From the NCBI GenBank assembly GCA_000212915.1, contig CM001167.1, positions 1,480,780-1,544,779 on the forward strand: DNA of 64,000 nucleotides, in the 5' to 3' direction. Both the position numbers and the translations under genes were made by a program. Below the pieces are notes generated by a model, which was not told the origin of the DNA, ran no database searches, and saw only the letters and a list, made by a program, of their open reading frames with translations. Numbering within the stretch: the stretch's first letter is position 1; every line of letters begins with the position of its first letter. The DNA comes from Bacteroides coprosuis DSM 18011. GTDB taxonomy: Bacteria; Bacteroidota; Bacteroidia; Bacteroidales; Bacteroidaceae. Positions 34,689-45,006 of the stretch are shown here, one piece after another.

Positions 34689-37600
34689 TTATGAAATGTT
34701 TTTTTCGGAATTAGAATTTTCTCGATACTCTGTAGGTGTACAATCATATTTTTCAAAGAAAATACGATAAAAAGTAGATCGATTGTTATAGCCACATTTA
34801 TAAATGATTTCATTAATGGTGAGTTGGGTGTGTACTAAAAGGTTGTGTGCCATATGCATTCTACACTCTTTAATCATGTCAGTCGGACTTGATTCTCCTA
34901 TTTCTTTTAATTTCCGATATAAATGTCTGGAACTGATATTAAGTTTGTCGGCTATCAGTTTGTTATCTAGCTTAGGATTGTTAATGTTTTCATTTATAAT
35001 GTCTAGAATTTGTTGAACTAGTCTAGTATCTTCTTTATGGGTGAGTTGTCCTTCTTTTAAATCATAAGCACTTAGTGCAGAATTGAAATAATCTTTTAGC
35101 TTCTTTTTTCGTGCTAGTAATGAGTCTACTGATGTCTTTAAATATTCGGGATTGAAAGGTTTAATAATGTACATTTCTACTCCAGACGAAAGGATTTCTA
35201 TTTGTTCCTCAACAGAATTATCAGCAGAAATAAATATAAATGGAATATGAGAGGTTTTTTTATTGTCTTTTACTTCTTTAATAATTGAGATGTGTTTTTT
35301 ACTAGGACAAATTGTATCTGCTAGAATAAGATCAGGATAAAAGTTCTCTAAGAAATGCTCTAATAGAGAAATATCTCCAAGTGTTACAATATTATAATCT
35401 TCTTGGAAGATATCTTTTAGTAGCCATATAAGTTCCTCATTATCATTGATTATCAATAAGGTGTGTTTTGTTGGATTAAACATTTCTTTTTGTTGAATCA
35501 GATTTGGTGTACCACTAATTGCAAATTTCATATCAGAAACCTGCTTGGTCAAATAAGACGAATTTTCTCCTTCTGATAATTTTTGAGTGGGTAGAGAAAT
35601 ATGAAAATGAACAGTTTCTTCATTTTTATAAATGGTGATTGTCCCTTTTAATGAGTCTATTAAATGAAAAGAGATTGCTAGTTCCAATTCATGAATAGAA
35701 TCGCTTTTAGTTTTTATCTGTTTTTCAAAGTTGTCTAGAAATTGATGACCTTTAAAGAATTGCTGTATTTCTTCAGTTGTTAATAATGTAGGGCTACAAT
35801 CTATATTTATATCCAATATGTTTTCTTTAAATTCAAGGGTTAAAGTGATAATTCCCCTATTTTCTGTATGATTGAAATTATATGACAATAGATTCATTAA
35901 AATGAGGTATAAAAAATTCTCATCTGTATTCCACATGCAATTATCAAGGCTATTCTTTGTAAATATGATATTTTTAGAATGTGCAGTAGAATTATATAAC
36001 TCATATACTTCATCAATTAAATTACTAATATTTGAAGAGGTTATATTAGGTTTGTAAAGTCCTGATTCCACCTTCTTAAAAGTGATTAAACTTTGGATTA
36101 AGCTATTCATCCTTTTTGCATTGTACTGTATCAGTTCTGTATATTGTTTGATGAGGTTTGTTGTCTCTGGTGAAGATAAGATACGGTGGCAAGGGCCATA
36201 AATAAGTGTAAGGGGAGTACAGAACTCTTGAGCCACATTGGTGAAGAAGTTGAGTTTAGATTCGTAAACCTCCTTTTGGTGCGATTGTTCCATTTTGTCA
36301 AGGGCTCGTTTGCGTTTTCTTTCGTTTCTTTTGTGTAGCTCTCTTATAGCATAAAAAGTTAAGCTAATAGTAAGTAAATAGTATAAAGCATAGGCCGTTG
36401 ATGATTTATACCATGGAGGTGTAATTTGTATATTCACAGGAAATATAGGACTTTCTATTCCAGTAAAGTTATTGATATACTTAACTTGTAGCTTGTAGTT
36501 TCCTGGGGCTAAGCTTGTAAACGATAAAGTATTAGAATATCCATTATCTACCCATTGTTTACTTATGTTTTCAATATAATAGCTATAGGTGTAATTATTA
36601 CTATATAGATAGTCTAGAGCATTAAATGAAAGATTGAAAAAGTTTTCGTTATAAGATAATTTAAGTAGTGGCACTTCATCTTGAAAAGATAGGAATTCGT
36701 TTATATTTTTATTTTTGCCATATACATTTAAGTCTGTAAGATAAATTTTAGGTAAATAGGCTTTTAATTCCTCTTTTGATTTGCTAATTGTAATAAAACC
36801 ATTGATTCCACCAAAGAACATGTTTTTAGTTTCAGAGTCAAAAAAAGTGGCTCCATCGCTATACTCAATAATTTTAACTCCATTTTTTTGATTATAGATT
36901 TGGGTAGTCTCGTTTTGGGTGTCAAAGCAAACTATACCTTTGTTAGTACTTACCCATAAATTGTCTTCCTCATCAGCCAAGATAGCATGAATCGTGTTGT
37001 TGGGAAATCCCGATTGTTGGTTATATATTTTTATACTTCCATCGGGTAGATATTTTATTAATCCATAGCTTGTGCCAAACCAAATGTTTTCTTGTTTATC
37101 TCTAGTTATAGCAAAAATGTCATTAATGGTAGGTGGTGTATTCTCTTCATTTAGACGTATGTTTTTTAATCCATTATCTGTATTTAAATCATAAATATAA
37201 GCTCCATTTCCTCTATTTCCAAACCATACTTGGTTGTGCTTATTATCATCAAATATGGTAAAGAAATAGTTATTGTATTCAATCCCATTGTGTACAGTAT
37301 AGTGTTTCAGATTATAAAATGAAGGAATGTCTTTAGTCCATTTGACATTAGCTATTACAATACCTTCTCCTACTGTTGCAATAAATAACGTAGAGTCATT
37401 TACTTCACATATACCATGCACATAATGAATCTTTTTACCGTCCTTTTCCAACTGTGCATTTTTAATTGCTCTATCCTTGTAAGAATAATAGTTGAGACCA
37501 TATTCAGTTCCAATCCATAATATATCTTGATCACTATTTGCAAAAGTATATACTTGATTGTCTAGTAATTGAGAGTTGTTGCTACGAATATAGTTCGGTT

Positions 37601-38768
37601 TCAAGGTGTGTAGTGGTTTATCAAAGCTATAATCATCGATCTTCACAATTCCATCACCTTTAGTGCCTATCCATAAAGTCTTTTCAGTATCAAGAAAGAG
37701 AGAACGTATAGGTTTGTTTATATTATGGTTGAGGTTTATGAATTCATAAGATTGTATTTTATAGATATCATTGGAGTACATAAAAACGCCTTGACCATCT
37801 GTGCCTATCCATACCAAATCTTGGTTTATATCTTTTGTGAGGCAAAAAACTCCCACATGAATATCTATTTCCTGAGTAATATAATCGTTTGATTTATCAC
37901 TTTGATACTTCAAGCAAATAACTCCATTTGTTTTGAAGCCAATAATATAATCATCATTGAATTTGATAATAGCCGAAATAACACCCTTCTCGTTAATTTC
38001 TTTATTTAGCCGGTGTATAAAGTGTTTTTTCTTGGATAAGAAATTATACTCGTATAAAACATCATTTTCATCTATAAAGTAGAGTATGTTGCTAGCATTC
38101 TGTTCATGAAACGCATTTTTGATGTTGGTATGATGCTTAAAAGGCTCAGCTTTTCTTAGATTTATCTGTCCATCATCTCTGTATTCTATTTGATAGCTTA
38201 GGTGTTGTTTCTTTTGAGTGATAATTTCTATTTGATTATTAGAAGTAATTGAAAAGTCTACAATGCTATTGTAGTAAATATCCCCCATTACCAGTGTTTT
38301 AAATGTTTTAGTAGGTCTGTGGTAATAATAGATTTTATTGTCTTTATCAATGATGAAAATGGTATTATATTGGTCTTTTTCTAGAAAATATAGACCTCGA
38401 AATTGATTAAAATTCTCCAATGTTTTGGTTTCTTTATGGTATCTGCTGAGTCCATAATTAGTATGAATCCATAAAACATTTTTTTCAGCTTCAATAACTT
38501 TCTCTATAAGATTGCCAGCTAGATTAAAATTATCATTCGTATGGTTGAGAGTTTGTATGTTTACTCCATTAAAGAGGTTTAATCCATCACATGTGCCAAA
38601 CCATAAAAAACCTTCTTCATCTTGTTGAATAGATAGAATAGAGCTATTAGATAATCCATCTTTATTGGTTATTTGTCGTAGATTTCCTCCATACATTTTA
38701 ACATTTAATAAAAAGAGAAATATGAGGATTATAAGATTTTCTCTTTTAAAATAGATTGTCTTAATCAT
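34689..38768 (-). CDS. Hybrid two-component system regulator (sensor/pseudokinase/receiver/AraC)
   Basis: A 1359-residue protein with start at the ATG 38768 (MIKTIYFKREN). An N-terminal helix is followed by a periplasmic double beta-propeller with repeated regulator-propeller motifs (DGLSNSSILSIQQDEEGFLWFGT), Y_Y_Y (about 730-800) and a TM (about 805-825). The dimerisation helix reads NFFTNVAQEFCTPLTLI, where the phospho-acceptor His is Gln847. In the ATPase domain, the N-box has NLLSYNFN and the G1/G2 glycines are missing (IDCSPT, SDSIHELELAI). The receiver keeps Asp1151 (LADTICP), the acidic pocket (NDNEE), Ser (ISADNS) and Lys (IIKPF). An AraC HTH ends the protein. It is divergent from the mannan PUL and is its likely activator. 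Confidence 0.93.
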   Translation of the reverse strand: MIKTIYFKRENLIILIFLFLLNVKMYGGNLRQITNKDGLSNSSILSIQQDEEGFLWFGTCDGLNLFNGVNIQTLNHTNDNFNLAGNLIEKVIEAEKNVLWIHTNYGLSRYHKETKTLENFNQFRGLYFLEKDQYNTIFIIDKDNKIYYYHRPTKTFKTLVMGDIYYNSIVDFSITSNNQIEIITQKKQHLSYQIEYRDDGQINLRKAEPFKHHTNIKNAFHEQNASNILYFIDENDVLYEYNFLSKKKHFIHRLNKEINEKGVISAIIKFNDDYIIGFKTNGVICLKYQSDKSNDYITQEIDIHVGVFCLTKDINQDLVWIGTDGQGVFMYSNDIYKIQSYEFINLNHNINKPIRSLFLDTEKTLWIGTKGDGIVKIDDYSFDKPLHTLKPNYIRSNNSQLLDNQVYTFANSDQDILWIGTEYGLNYYSYKDRAIKNAQLEKDGKKIHYVHGICEVNDSTLFIATVGEGIVIANVKWTKDIPSFYNLKHYTVHNGIEYNNYFFTIFDDNKHNQVWFGNRGNGAYIYDLNTDNGLKNIRLNEENTPPTINDIFAITRDKQENIWFGTSYGLIKYLPDGSIKIYNQQSGFPNNTIHAILADEEDNLWVSTNKGIVCFDTQNETTQIYNQKNGVKIIEYSDGATFFDSETKNMFFGGINGFITISKSKEELKAYLPKIYLTDLNVYGKNKNINEFLSFQDEVPLLKLSYNENFFNLSFNALDYLYSNNYTYSYYIENISKQWVDNGYSNTLSFTSLAPGNYKLQVKYINNFTGIESPIFPVNIQITPPWYKSSTAYALYYLLTISLTFYAIRELHKRNERKRKRALDKMEQSHQKEVYESKLNFFTNVAQEFCTPLTLIYGPCHRILSSPETTNLIKQYTELIQYNAKRMNSLIQSLITFKKVESGLYKPNITSSNISNLIDEVYELYNSTAHSKNIIFTKNSLDNCMWNTDENFLYLILMNLLSYNFNHTENRGIITLTLEFKENILDINIDCSPTLLTTEEIQQFFKGHQFLDNFEKQIKTKSDSIHELELAISFHLIDSLKGTITIYKNEETVHFHISLPTQKLSEGENSSYLTKQVSDMKFAISGTPNLIQQKEMFNPTKHTLLIINDNEELIWLLKDIFQEDYNIVTLGDISLLEHFLENFYPDLILADTICPSKKHISIIKEVKDNKKTSHIPFIFISADNSVEEQIEILSSGVEMYIIKPFNPEYLKTSVDSLLARKKKLKDYFNSALSAYDLKEGQLTHKEDTRLVQQILDIINENINNPKLDNKLIADKLNISSRHLYRKLKEIGESSPTDMIKECRMHMAHNLLVHTQLTINEIIYKCGYNNRSTFYRIFFEKYDCTPTEYRENSNSEKNIS

Positions 38769-38779
38769 GTTTTGTAATA

Positions 38780-38871
38780 GTATTATATAGAGACAAATGT
38801 AACTATTTAAATCTAAAAGCAATAGAATCAGTATTTTATATTTTTCTTAATATGTATTATATAGAGACAAA
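38780..38871. promoter_or_regulatory. 18-bp direct repeats and candidate promoter upstream of the regulator gene
   Basis: GTATTATATAGAGACAAA occurs at 38780-38797 and again at 38854-38871, 74 bp apart. On the minus strand the first copy starts inside TACATTTG, a perfect -7 element with a TTG-type -33 18 bp earlier, placed about 25 bp before the regulator ATG. The second copy may be a duplicated promoter segment or an operator. Confidence 0.5.
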
Positions 38872-38939
38872 CTTGTATGTATAGGTGACATTGCTATATG
38901 TTGAGTTTGTTTTTATTTTCTATCTACGCTTAGCTATGT

Positions 38940-38947
38940 TATATTTG
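38940..38947 (+). promoter_or_regulatory. Candidate -7 element for the mannan PUL operon
   Basis: TATATTTG matches TAnnTTTG. A weak TTTT(C) -33 lies about 19 bp upstream. It would give a leader of roughly 115 nt before susC. The weak -33 is what one expects for a promoter needing an AraC-type activator. Confidence 0.4.
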
Positions 38948-39070
38948 CAATACTCTTTAAAAATTAACATTTGACAACGGTTAAGGTATAAAATAATTGA
39001 ATTGTCAGATGAAAATATTTTAGAGAATAGCAAAACAAATATTATTAATAAATAAACCTTAAGTCTTTGT

Positions 39071-42000
39071 ATGAGAAAAACATTTAAAACAGTACTGTCT
39101 GTTATTGCAGGTTGTGCACTTTTAGTGAATGCTCCTGTATATACACAAGCACAGTCAAAATCTGATACTGGACAATCCCAGTATTCCTCATTACAGAAGG
39201 TTGTTCGAGGCATAGTAAAAAGTGAGAGTGGAGAACCCTTAATAGGAGTCTCTATTTCTATTAAAGGAACTTCAAAAGGAACAACTTCTGATATAGATGG
39301 AAACTTCTCCATAGAGTGTAAGAAAAACGATGTATTAGTCTTTTCCTATATAGGCTTTAATACAGTTGAACTTAGAGTAACTAATCAGAGCAATATAGCT
39401 GTAACTCTAAAGGAAGATACTATTCTAATGGATGAAGTTATTGTTGTAGGCTATGGTACTACTTCACGTAGAAAAGCAATTGGTGCTGTTGATCAAGTTA
39501 AGCAGCAAATAATAAAAGAGCAGCCCGTAGCAAATGTAACTCAAGCACTGCAAGGTGCATCTCCTAGTTTGGTTATTCAGCAGAGAAGTATGGACCCTAA
39601 TAATAATAGTTTGAATATTAATATTAGGGGTTTATCTACTATGAATAATAACTCTCCACTGATAGTAATTGATGGACTTGTAGCGGATGGTTCTAGTTTA
39701 AACCGATTAAATCCCAATGATATTGATAATATATCAGTGTTGAAGGATGCAGGTACAGCAGCTATTTATGGTTCTCGTTCTGCCAATGGAGTGATTTTAA
39801 TAACTACAAAAACAGGTCAAAAGAATCAGCGCCCTAAAGTTTCTTTAACAGGACAAGTAGGTTTTCAAGATCCTGAAGTACTGTTCCGACCAGTATCAGG
39901 TTATCAAAATGCTACAATGGCTAATTTAGCTTTAACCAATGTAGGACAAAGTCCAACCTATAGTCCGGCTGAAATACGAGATCTTTATGATCATAGAGGA
40001 GATGAGAAGTGGAATTTTGATGAGATTATACGTACAGCTTTACAACAAAATTATAATGTAAGTGTAGCTGGAGGTAGTGACAATACTACTTATCTGTTTT
40101 CTGGTGGTTATTTTAATCAAGAAAGCAACTTTGTGGGTCCTTCTTTTGGTAAACAGAGATTTAATTTAAGATCTAATATAACAACAGAAATAGGTCGATT
40201 CAAACTAACATCTATTCTTTCTTACAATCGTGATGATGAGAAAAAGAATGTAGATGGAAATGCTATAATAAACTCATCGAGAGTTCCTGCCTATTATTGG
40301 ACAAGGATGCAGTCTGAAAATGGAAAGTATTTAGTTAATAGGATATTAACCGATCAAAATCCACTTGCAGGGTTAAAAGAGGGAGGTTATGAAAAGGGCA
40401 ATACAGATAATACCAATATCAATCTAAATCTTGAAATTAAAATTATTGATGGATTGAAATTAAGAGGGATATTTGGAGCAGATTTATATAGCTATCACAG
40501 ATTTATCCGTCGAAATAAAACAGGCTTATATGATAGTGCAGAAAGTAAAGAACCTAGTGTGTATATGTTTGCCGATCGAGAAATAGAGGATTATAATGAA
40601 AAGAAACGCTTACTTAATTATCAGTTGTTGGCTGATTATCAGAAGACATTCAACGATAAGCACGAACTGAATCTCTTGTTTGGTGCTACCAACGAATCTT
40701 TTACATTTTCAAGAAATGAAGTAAAGTTCAAAAACACTGACGAAATATTAGGAATGCCTAGTGGTGTTCCCGAAGATATCTCGGGTAGTCCATCACTTGA
40801 TGGAAGTTTGCGCGAGAGCATTACCTCTGTGCTAGGACGTGCTTCATATAGTTATGCAGATCGCTACTATTCTGAGTTTAGTTTCCGATATGATGGGTCT
40901 TCAAAATTTGCAAAAGATAATCGTTGGGGATTCTTCCCTTCTGTTTCTTTGGGTTGGAGATTGTCAGAAGAGCCATTTATGGATTACTATAAAGAAAAGA
41001 TAGGAGATATTAAATTTAGAGGATCTTATGGTATTTTAGGTAATCAAAATATCGGTTCATATCAAACAATCACAACATATAGCTTAGGGTCAAATGTGTA
41101 TGTATTTGATGACAAGTTAGTAGGTGGAGCAGGTTATAGTTATGGAAATAAGGATTTAAAATGGGAGAAATCTAAAAACTTAAACTTGGGTATCGATTTT
41201 TCTTTCTTAAATGGAGCTTTGTCTGGAACCTTTGATTATTTCGTGAAAAATACTTCTGATATTTTGTTAAGACCTCAGGTCCCTAGTGTGTTCGGAACTA
41301 GTTTAAAAGATGATAACATTGGAGAACTTCGAAATAAAGGTTGGGAGTTTGTATTAAATTATAACTTAGAACATGGTGGTTTTGAACACAACTTTACCTT
41401 TAATATTGGCGATACACAAAACAAAGTAAAGAAGCTAGTAGGTGGAAGAGAAATAATTAGTACAGATGAGTTTTACTTCTTAAATGAGGTAGGACTTCCA
41501 TTCCATTCTTACTATGGCTATCAAACAGATGGCTTCTTCCAATCAATTGATGAAATAAATACTTCAGCATTACCTGTAGGTATATCAGCGCAGGATTTAC
41601 GCCCTGGAGATGTAAAATATGTGGATAGAAATGGTGATGGAGTCATTGATGGGAAAGATAGGTTTGTCATCGGCAACGGATTCCCTCGTTATACATTTGG
41701 TTTTAACTATGGTTTAAAATGGAAGGGTTTTGATTTAGGATTATTCTTCCAGGGTGTAGGAAAAAGAGACTTTATGGTACGTGGAGAATTAGTAGAGCCA
41801 TTCCATGGTAACTATTCTTATGTTATTTATAAACATCAACTAGACTTTTGGACACCTACTAACCCAGACGCTAGATATCCTCGCTTAGCTGCTATTGGAA
41901 CACCTTCCAATAGAAATAATTATGGAATGGGTTCAACATTACAAAAGTTTAATGGCAGATATCTTAGATTAAAGAATATTCAAATAGGCTATACTTTACC

Positions 42001-42199
42001 AAAGAATCTAACCTATAAACTAGGTCTTCAAAAAATTAGAGCCTATATCAATGGTCAAAATTTACTGACATTCACAAAGAATTCATGGATAGATCCTGAA
42101 TCATCAGAATTTGATTCAAACATGAGTGGTCCAGCAAATAGTGCTAGAAGCTATCCTACATTAAAATATTATGGTTTTGGTTTTGAAATTGAATTTTAA
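39071..42199 (+). CDS. SusC/RagA TonB-dependent transporter (alpha-mannan PUL)
   Basis: A 1042-residue protein with a signal peptide (to about 27), a carboxypeptidase-regulatory-like domain at about 44-112 (VVRGIVKSESGEPLIGVSI), DEVIVVGYGTTSRR at 121-134, a plug (NSPLIVIDGLVADG, GSRSANGVILITTKTG) and a barrel ending in FGFEIEF. There is no STN domain, in keeping with regulation by the adjacent hybrid two-component protein, not by sigma/FecR. It imports mannan oligosaccharides across the outer membrane. First gene of the operon. Confidence 0.95.
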   Translation: MRKTFKTVLSVIAGCALLVNAPVYTQAQSKSDTGQSQYSSLQKVVRGIVKSESGEPLIGVSISIKGTSKGTTSDIDGNFSIECKKNDVLVFSYIGFNTVELRVTNQSNIAVTLKEDTILMDEVIVVGYGTTSRRKAIGAVDQVKQQIIKEQPVANVTQALQGASPSLVIQQRSMDPNNNSLNINIRGLSTMNNNSPLIVIDGLVADGSSLNRLNPNDIDNISVLKDAGTAAIYGSRSANGVILITTKTGQKNQRPKVSLTGQVGFQDPEVLFRPVSGYQNATMANLALTNVGQSPTYSPAEIRDLYDHRGDEKWNFDEIIRTALQQNYNVSVAGGSDNTTYLFSGGYFNQESNFVGPSFGKQRFNLRSNITTEIGRFKLTSILSYNRDDEKKNVDGNAIINSSRVPAYYWTRMQSENGKYLVNRILTDQNPLAGLKEGGYEKGNTDNTNINLNLEIKIIDGLKLRGIFGADLYSYHRFIRRNKTGLYDSAESKEPSVYMFADREIEDYNEKKRLLNYQLLADYQKTFNDKHELNLLFGATNESFTFSRNEVKFKNTDEILGMPSGVPEDISGSPSLDGSLRESITSVLGRASYSYADRYYSEFSFRYDGSSKFAKDNRWGFFPSVSLGWRLSEEPFMDYYKEKIGDIKFRGSYGILGNQNIGSYQTITTYSLGSNVYVFDDKLVGGAGYSYGNKDLKWEKSKNLNLGIDFSFLNGALSGTFDYFVKNTSDILLRPQVPSVFGTSLKDDNIGELRNKGWEFVLNYNLEHGGFEHNFTFNIGDTQNKVKKLVGGREIISTDEFYFLNEVGLPFHSYYGYQTDGFFQSIDEINTSALPVGISAQDLRPGDVKYVDRNGDGVIDGKDRFVIGNGFPRYTFGFNYGLKWKGFDLGLFFQGVGKRDFMVRGELVEPFHGNYSYVIYKHQLDFWTPTNPDARYPRLAAIGTPSNRNNYGMGSTLQKFNGRYLRLKNIQIGYTLPKNLTYKLGLQKIRAYINGQNLLTFTKNSWIDPESSEFDSNMSGPANSARSYPTLKYYGFGFEIEF

Positions 42200-42212
42200 A
42201 GAAGTTGATAAA

Positions 42213-43820
42213 ATGATTAAAAATATACTATTGTCCTTCTCAGTTGTATTATGCTTAGTAGGATGTAACAGTCTAGATCAAAGTCCCGAATATCAACATA
42301 CTGATGATACATTTTGGCTTTCAGTAGAAAATTCCGACTTATTAGTTAATATGGCTTATAGTCAAATGTATGGAGCCAACAAACTTTGGGATGATGAAGC
42401 CTTGGGTGATAATCTGATTCAAGGAAGAAATAATAATGATATTCGATTAATTCGAAATGGTATGGCTGATCCTTCGTTAAATCATTTCGCATCTGAATGG
42501 AAAGGTGCTTATGAAGGAATTAAGACATGCAATAAATACCTTGAAAATGTAGATCGTGTGCCAGGAATGGCTGCTGATTTTAAAGCTCAGCGAACATCTG
42601 AAATTCGTTTTATTAGAGCATTTTTATTGTTTAGATTAACTAATTTTTATGGTGATATTCCATTCTTTATCCGTGATATTACTTTGGAAGAGTCAAAGAA
42701 GATAAGTCGAACTCCTAAAAAAGATGTATTGAATTTTATACATAATGAGCTTGATGAAATAATGGATATATTACCTGCTACTCCTAGTGCTAAGGGTAGA
42801 ATTTCAAAAGGAGCAGCTGTAGCTTTTCAAACACGTGCATATCTTTATGAAAACAATTGGGACATGGTTATTAAGTATGCAGATAGATTAATTAATCAAC
42901 AGCCTACTTATGGTTCGTATGAGTTGTTTCCCAATTATGAAACATTATTTTACTCTGAAAATAAATATAATAAAGAGGTAATACTTGATTATGGTTATTC
43001 TAGTTCCAAAAGATCATGGGGTGAGATGTATTCTAGAGTACCTATGAGTCAAGGGGCTTTCTTAAATCATGCAGCACCTATTCAAGAACTCGTAGATGTT
43101 TATTGGACCGTAAATGGTCTTCCTATATCTAAAGATCAGGAATATGATCCTAGTCGTCCTTATGAAAACAGAGACCCTCGTTTGAGTTGTAGTGTTGTAT
43201 ATGATGGATTCAATTGGGTTGATGAAAAAGGAAATTCTCATATAATACGGACTTCTTATGGGTCGGGAACAAAAGACTCATGGGAAGGTATTAATTCAAA
43301 CAACTCTATAACTGGTTATTATATCCGTAAATATTTTGATCCTCGTTCTAGAGAAAAACTAAATAATTATCAACAAGAGAATAATATAATCATGTTCAGA
43401 TACGCTGATGTACTCTTAATGTATGCTGAAGCAATGTTTGAATCAGGAAAAATGAGCCAGTCTGTATGGGATATAACCATAAAGAAACTTCGTGAACGTG
43501 CAGGTTTTTCTGCTTCCTCTGCTCTAGAATATCCTAGTTCTCTTTCTGCAGATGAAATGAGAGAGTTAATACGAAATGAACGTCGTATAGAATTGGTTTT
43601 TGAGGGATTAAGATATTATGATATTATACGCTGGAAAGAAGGTAAAAAGTATCTAGACGGACCTGCTCATGGGGCGAGATTTGCTAATAATAATACGTCA
43701 TATATTCTATTAGATAACAGAAAATTTAATGAGGGAAAAGATTATTTATGGTCTGTTCCAAGAGATGAAATGCATAAGAACCCGAATTTAAAACCAAATA
43801 ACCCTGGTTATGCTGAATGA
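42213..43820 (+). CDS. SusD/RagB-like lipoprotein (alpha-mannan PUL)
   Basis: The 535-residue lipoprotein has lipobox LVGC (Cys18). The ATG at 42213 is preferred to an in-frame upstream ATG at 42171 within susC, because it begins the signal peptide directly. Family features include HTDDTFW, YGDIPFFIRDITLEE, RFIRAFLLFRLTNFYGD, FRYADVLLMYAEAMFESG and LIRNERRIELVFEGLRYYDIIRW near the C-terminus. It forms the lid of the SusC transporter. The next gene begins 28 bp after its stop. Confidence 0.95.
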   Translation: MIKNILLSFSVVLCLVGCNSLDQSPEYQHTDDTFWLSVENSDLLVNMAYSQMYGANKLWDDEALGDNLIQGRNNNDIRLIRNGMADPSLNHFASEWKGAYEGIKTCNKYLENVDRVPGMAADFKAQRTSEIRFIRAFLLFRLTNFYGDIPFFIRDITLEESKKISRTPKKDVLNFIHNELDEIMDILPATPSAKGRISKGAAVAFQTRAYLYENNWDMVIKYADRLINQQPTYGSYELFPNYETLFYSENKYNKEVILDYGYSSSKRSWGEMYSRVPMSQGAFLNHAAPIQELVDVYWTVNGLPISKDQEYDPSRPYENRDPRLSCSVVYDGFNWVDEKGNSHIIRTSYGSGTKDSWEGINSNNSITGYYIRKYFDPRSREKLNNYQQENNIIMFRYADVLLMYAEAMFESGKMSQSVWDITIKKLRERAGFSASSALEYPSSLSADEMRELIRNERRIELVFEGLRYYDIIRWKEGKKYLDGPAHGARFANNNTSYILLDNRKFNEGKDYLWSVPRDEMHKNPNLKPNNPGYAE

Positions 43821-43848
43821 TTTAGTCAAATTTAAAATTAAGAACACT

Positions 43849-44973
43849 ATGAAAACATATATTTACAAAGTATTATCAGTACTCTTTATTAGTTCTCTAT
43901 TATTTTCTTGTAGCTCAGATAAGATGGAGTTTAAGGATTCTTATATAACTCCTGTTGAAAATCTATATGAGCCAGCAGATAGTAAAACCATTCAACTAAC
44001 CTCGAATGGGACCCTCTATTTTTCATGGCAAGCTGCACGTTCTCAAGATGCAGGAGCTCCTTTGTATGAAGTTTTTTTTGATGTGCTAGAAGGTGATTTC
44101 TCAAAACCGATATACAGTGTGACGTCCGATCTAAATGGTTTTTCAAATGGCGCAGAGATTAGCTTTAAGATCTTAAATAAAATTGCGACAAATGCTGGAG
44201 CAGAGCCAGGTGAAGTTGCCACTGTAAAATGGACTGTTGTATCTTCACGAGGAATTAATCCTCAAATTGCAAAGGATAGTAGAACACTTACTATCACCAG
44301 AGTTCTAGGAATGGAAGATCCTGGTCAGCTTTTTATAACAGGATTAGGCTGTGAAGCAGGAGAGAATCTGACTGATGCTATGCCTATGCATCGAATAGCT
44401 GAAGGAGAATATGAAGTATATGTCAAACTTAATGCTGGTAATTCATTCTACTTTGTAGATGCGAAAAAGGAAGAAGCAACTCATTGGTATGTTGAACTTG
44501 GAAAATTGAAAGAAGGAACAGAAGATGTAGTGAATGAACTAGATGGTATATATCGTTTAAATATAGATTTTAACACTGCATCTTGGAGTGAGCCTGTTAA
44601 AATTAAAGAGATTGGTTATTGGTTCTGCCCAACTAATAAGGTAGAATGGGTTCTTGATTATGTAGGGAAAGGTGTGTGGGAAGGACGAGGTCCTATAGAA
44701 TTTAAACAAGAAGATTGGGGACGTGACGAAAGGTACAAATTTAGAGTTTCTACAATATCAGGAGGTAAAGAATCAGAAGAAGACCTAGGTCCAGTTAATG
44801 AAGGAGAAGATGGTAAACCTTCGGGAGTTCCAACTTATTTCAATTTAAAGGTCTATAAAGAAGCTAATCAGTGGGATCATAAATGGAAGTTTATAAATGA
44901 ATGTGATGGAAAAGATGTAACTCTCCGTGTTATGATGTCTGGAGAGGTTTATACGCATGAGGTGTCTTTATAA
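43849..44973 (+). CDS. SusE/SusF-type surface glycan-binding lipoprotein
   Basis: A 374-residue lipoprotein with lipobox LFSC (Cys21). The N-terminal Ig-like SusE domain (ENLYEPADSKTIQLTSNG, LYFSWQAARSQDAGAPLYEVFFD) spans about 30-170. Two CBM-like units follow (LFITGLGCEAGENLTDAMPM; YWFCPTNKVEWVLDYVGKGVWEG), with Trp and Tyr that could stack on sugars. It is likely the third component of the SusCD-E surface complex that holds alpha-mannan. Start at ATG 43849, since the upstream frame overlaps susD only by chance. Confidence 0.85.
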   Translation: MKTYIYKVLSVLFISSLLFSCSSDKMEFKDSYITPVENLYEPADSKTIQLTSNGTLYFSWQAARSQDAGAPLYEVFFDVLEGDFSKPIYSVTSDLNGFSNGAEISFKILNKIATNAGAEPGEVATVKWTVVSSRGINPQIAKDSRTLTITRVLGMEDPGQLFITGLGCEAGENLTDAMPMHRIAEGEYEVYVKLNAGNSFYFVDAKKEEATHWYVELGKLKEGTEDVVNELDGIYRLNIDFNTASWSEPVKIKEIGYWFCPTNKVEWVLDYVGKGVWEGRGPIEFKQEDWGRDERYKFRVSTISGGKESEEDLGPVNEGEDGKPSGVPTYFNLKVYKEANQWDHKWKFINECDGKDVTLRVMMSGEVYTHEVSL

Positions 44974-45006
44974 GTAGATTGTCAAATATTTAAAAATTGT
45001 AACACA

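Noticed and set aside
42171-42212. Longer start for the second SusD inside susC
   Set aside because: The extra 14 residues overlap the susC end and precede a normal lipoprotein signal; ATG at 42213 is preferred.
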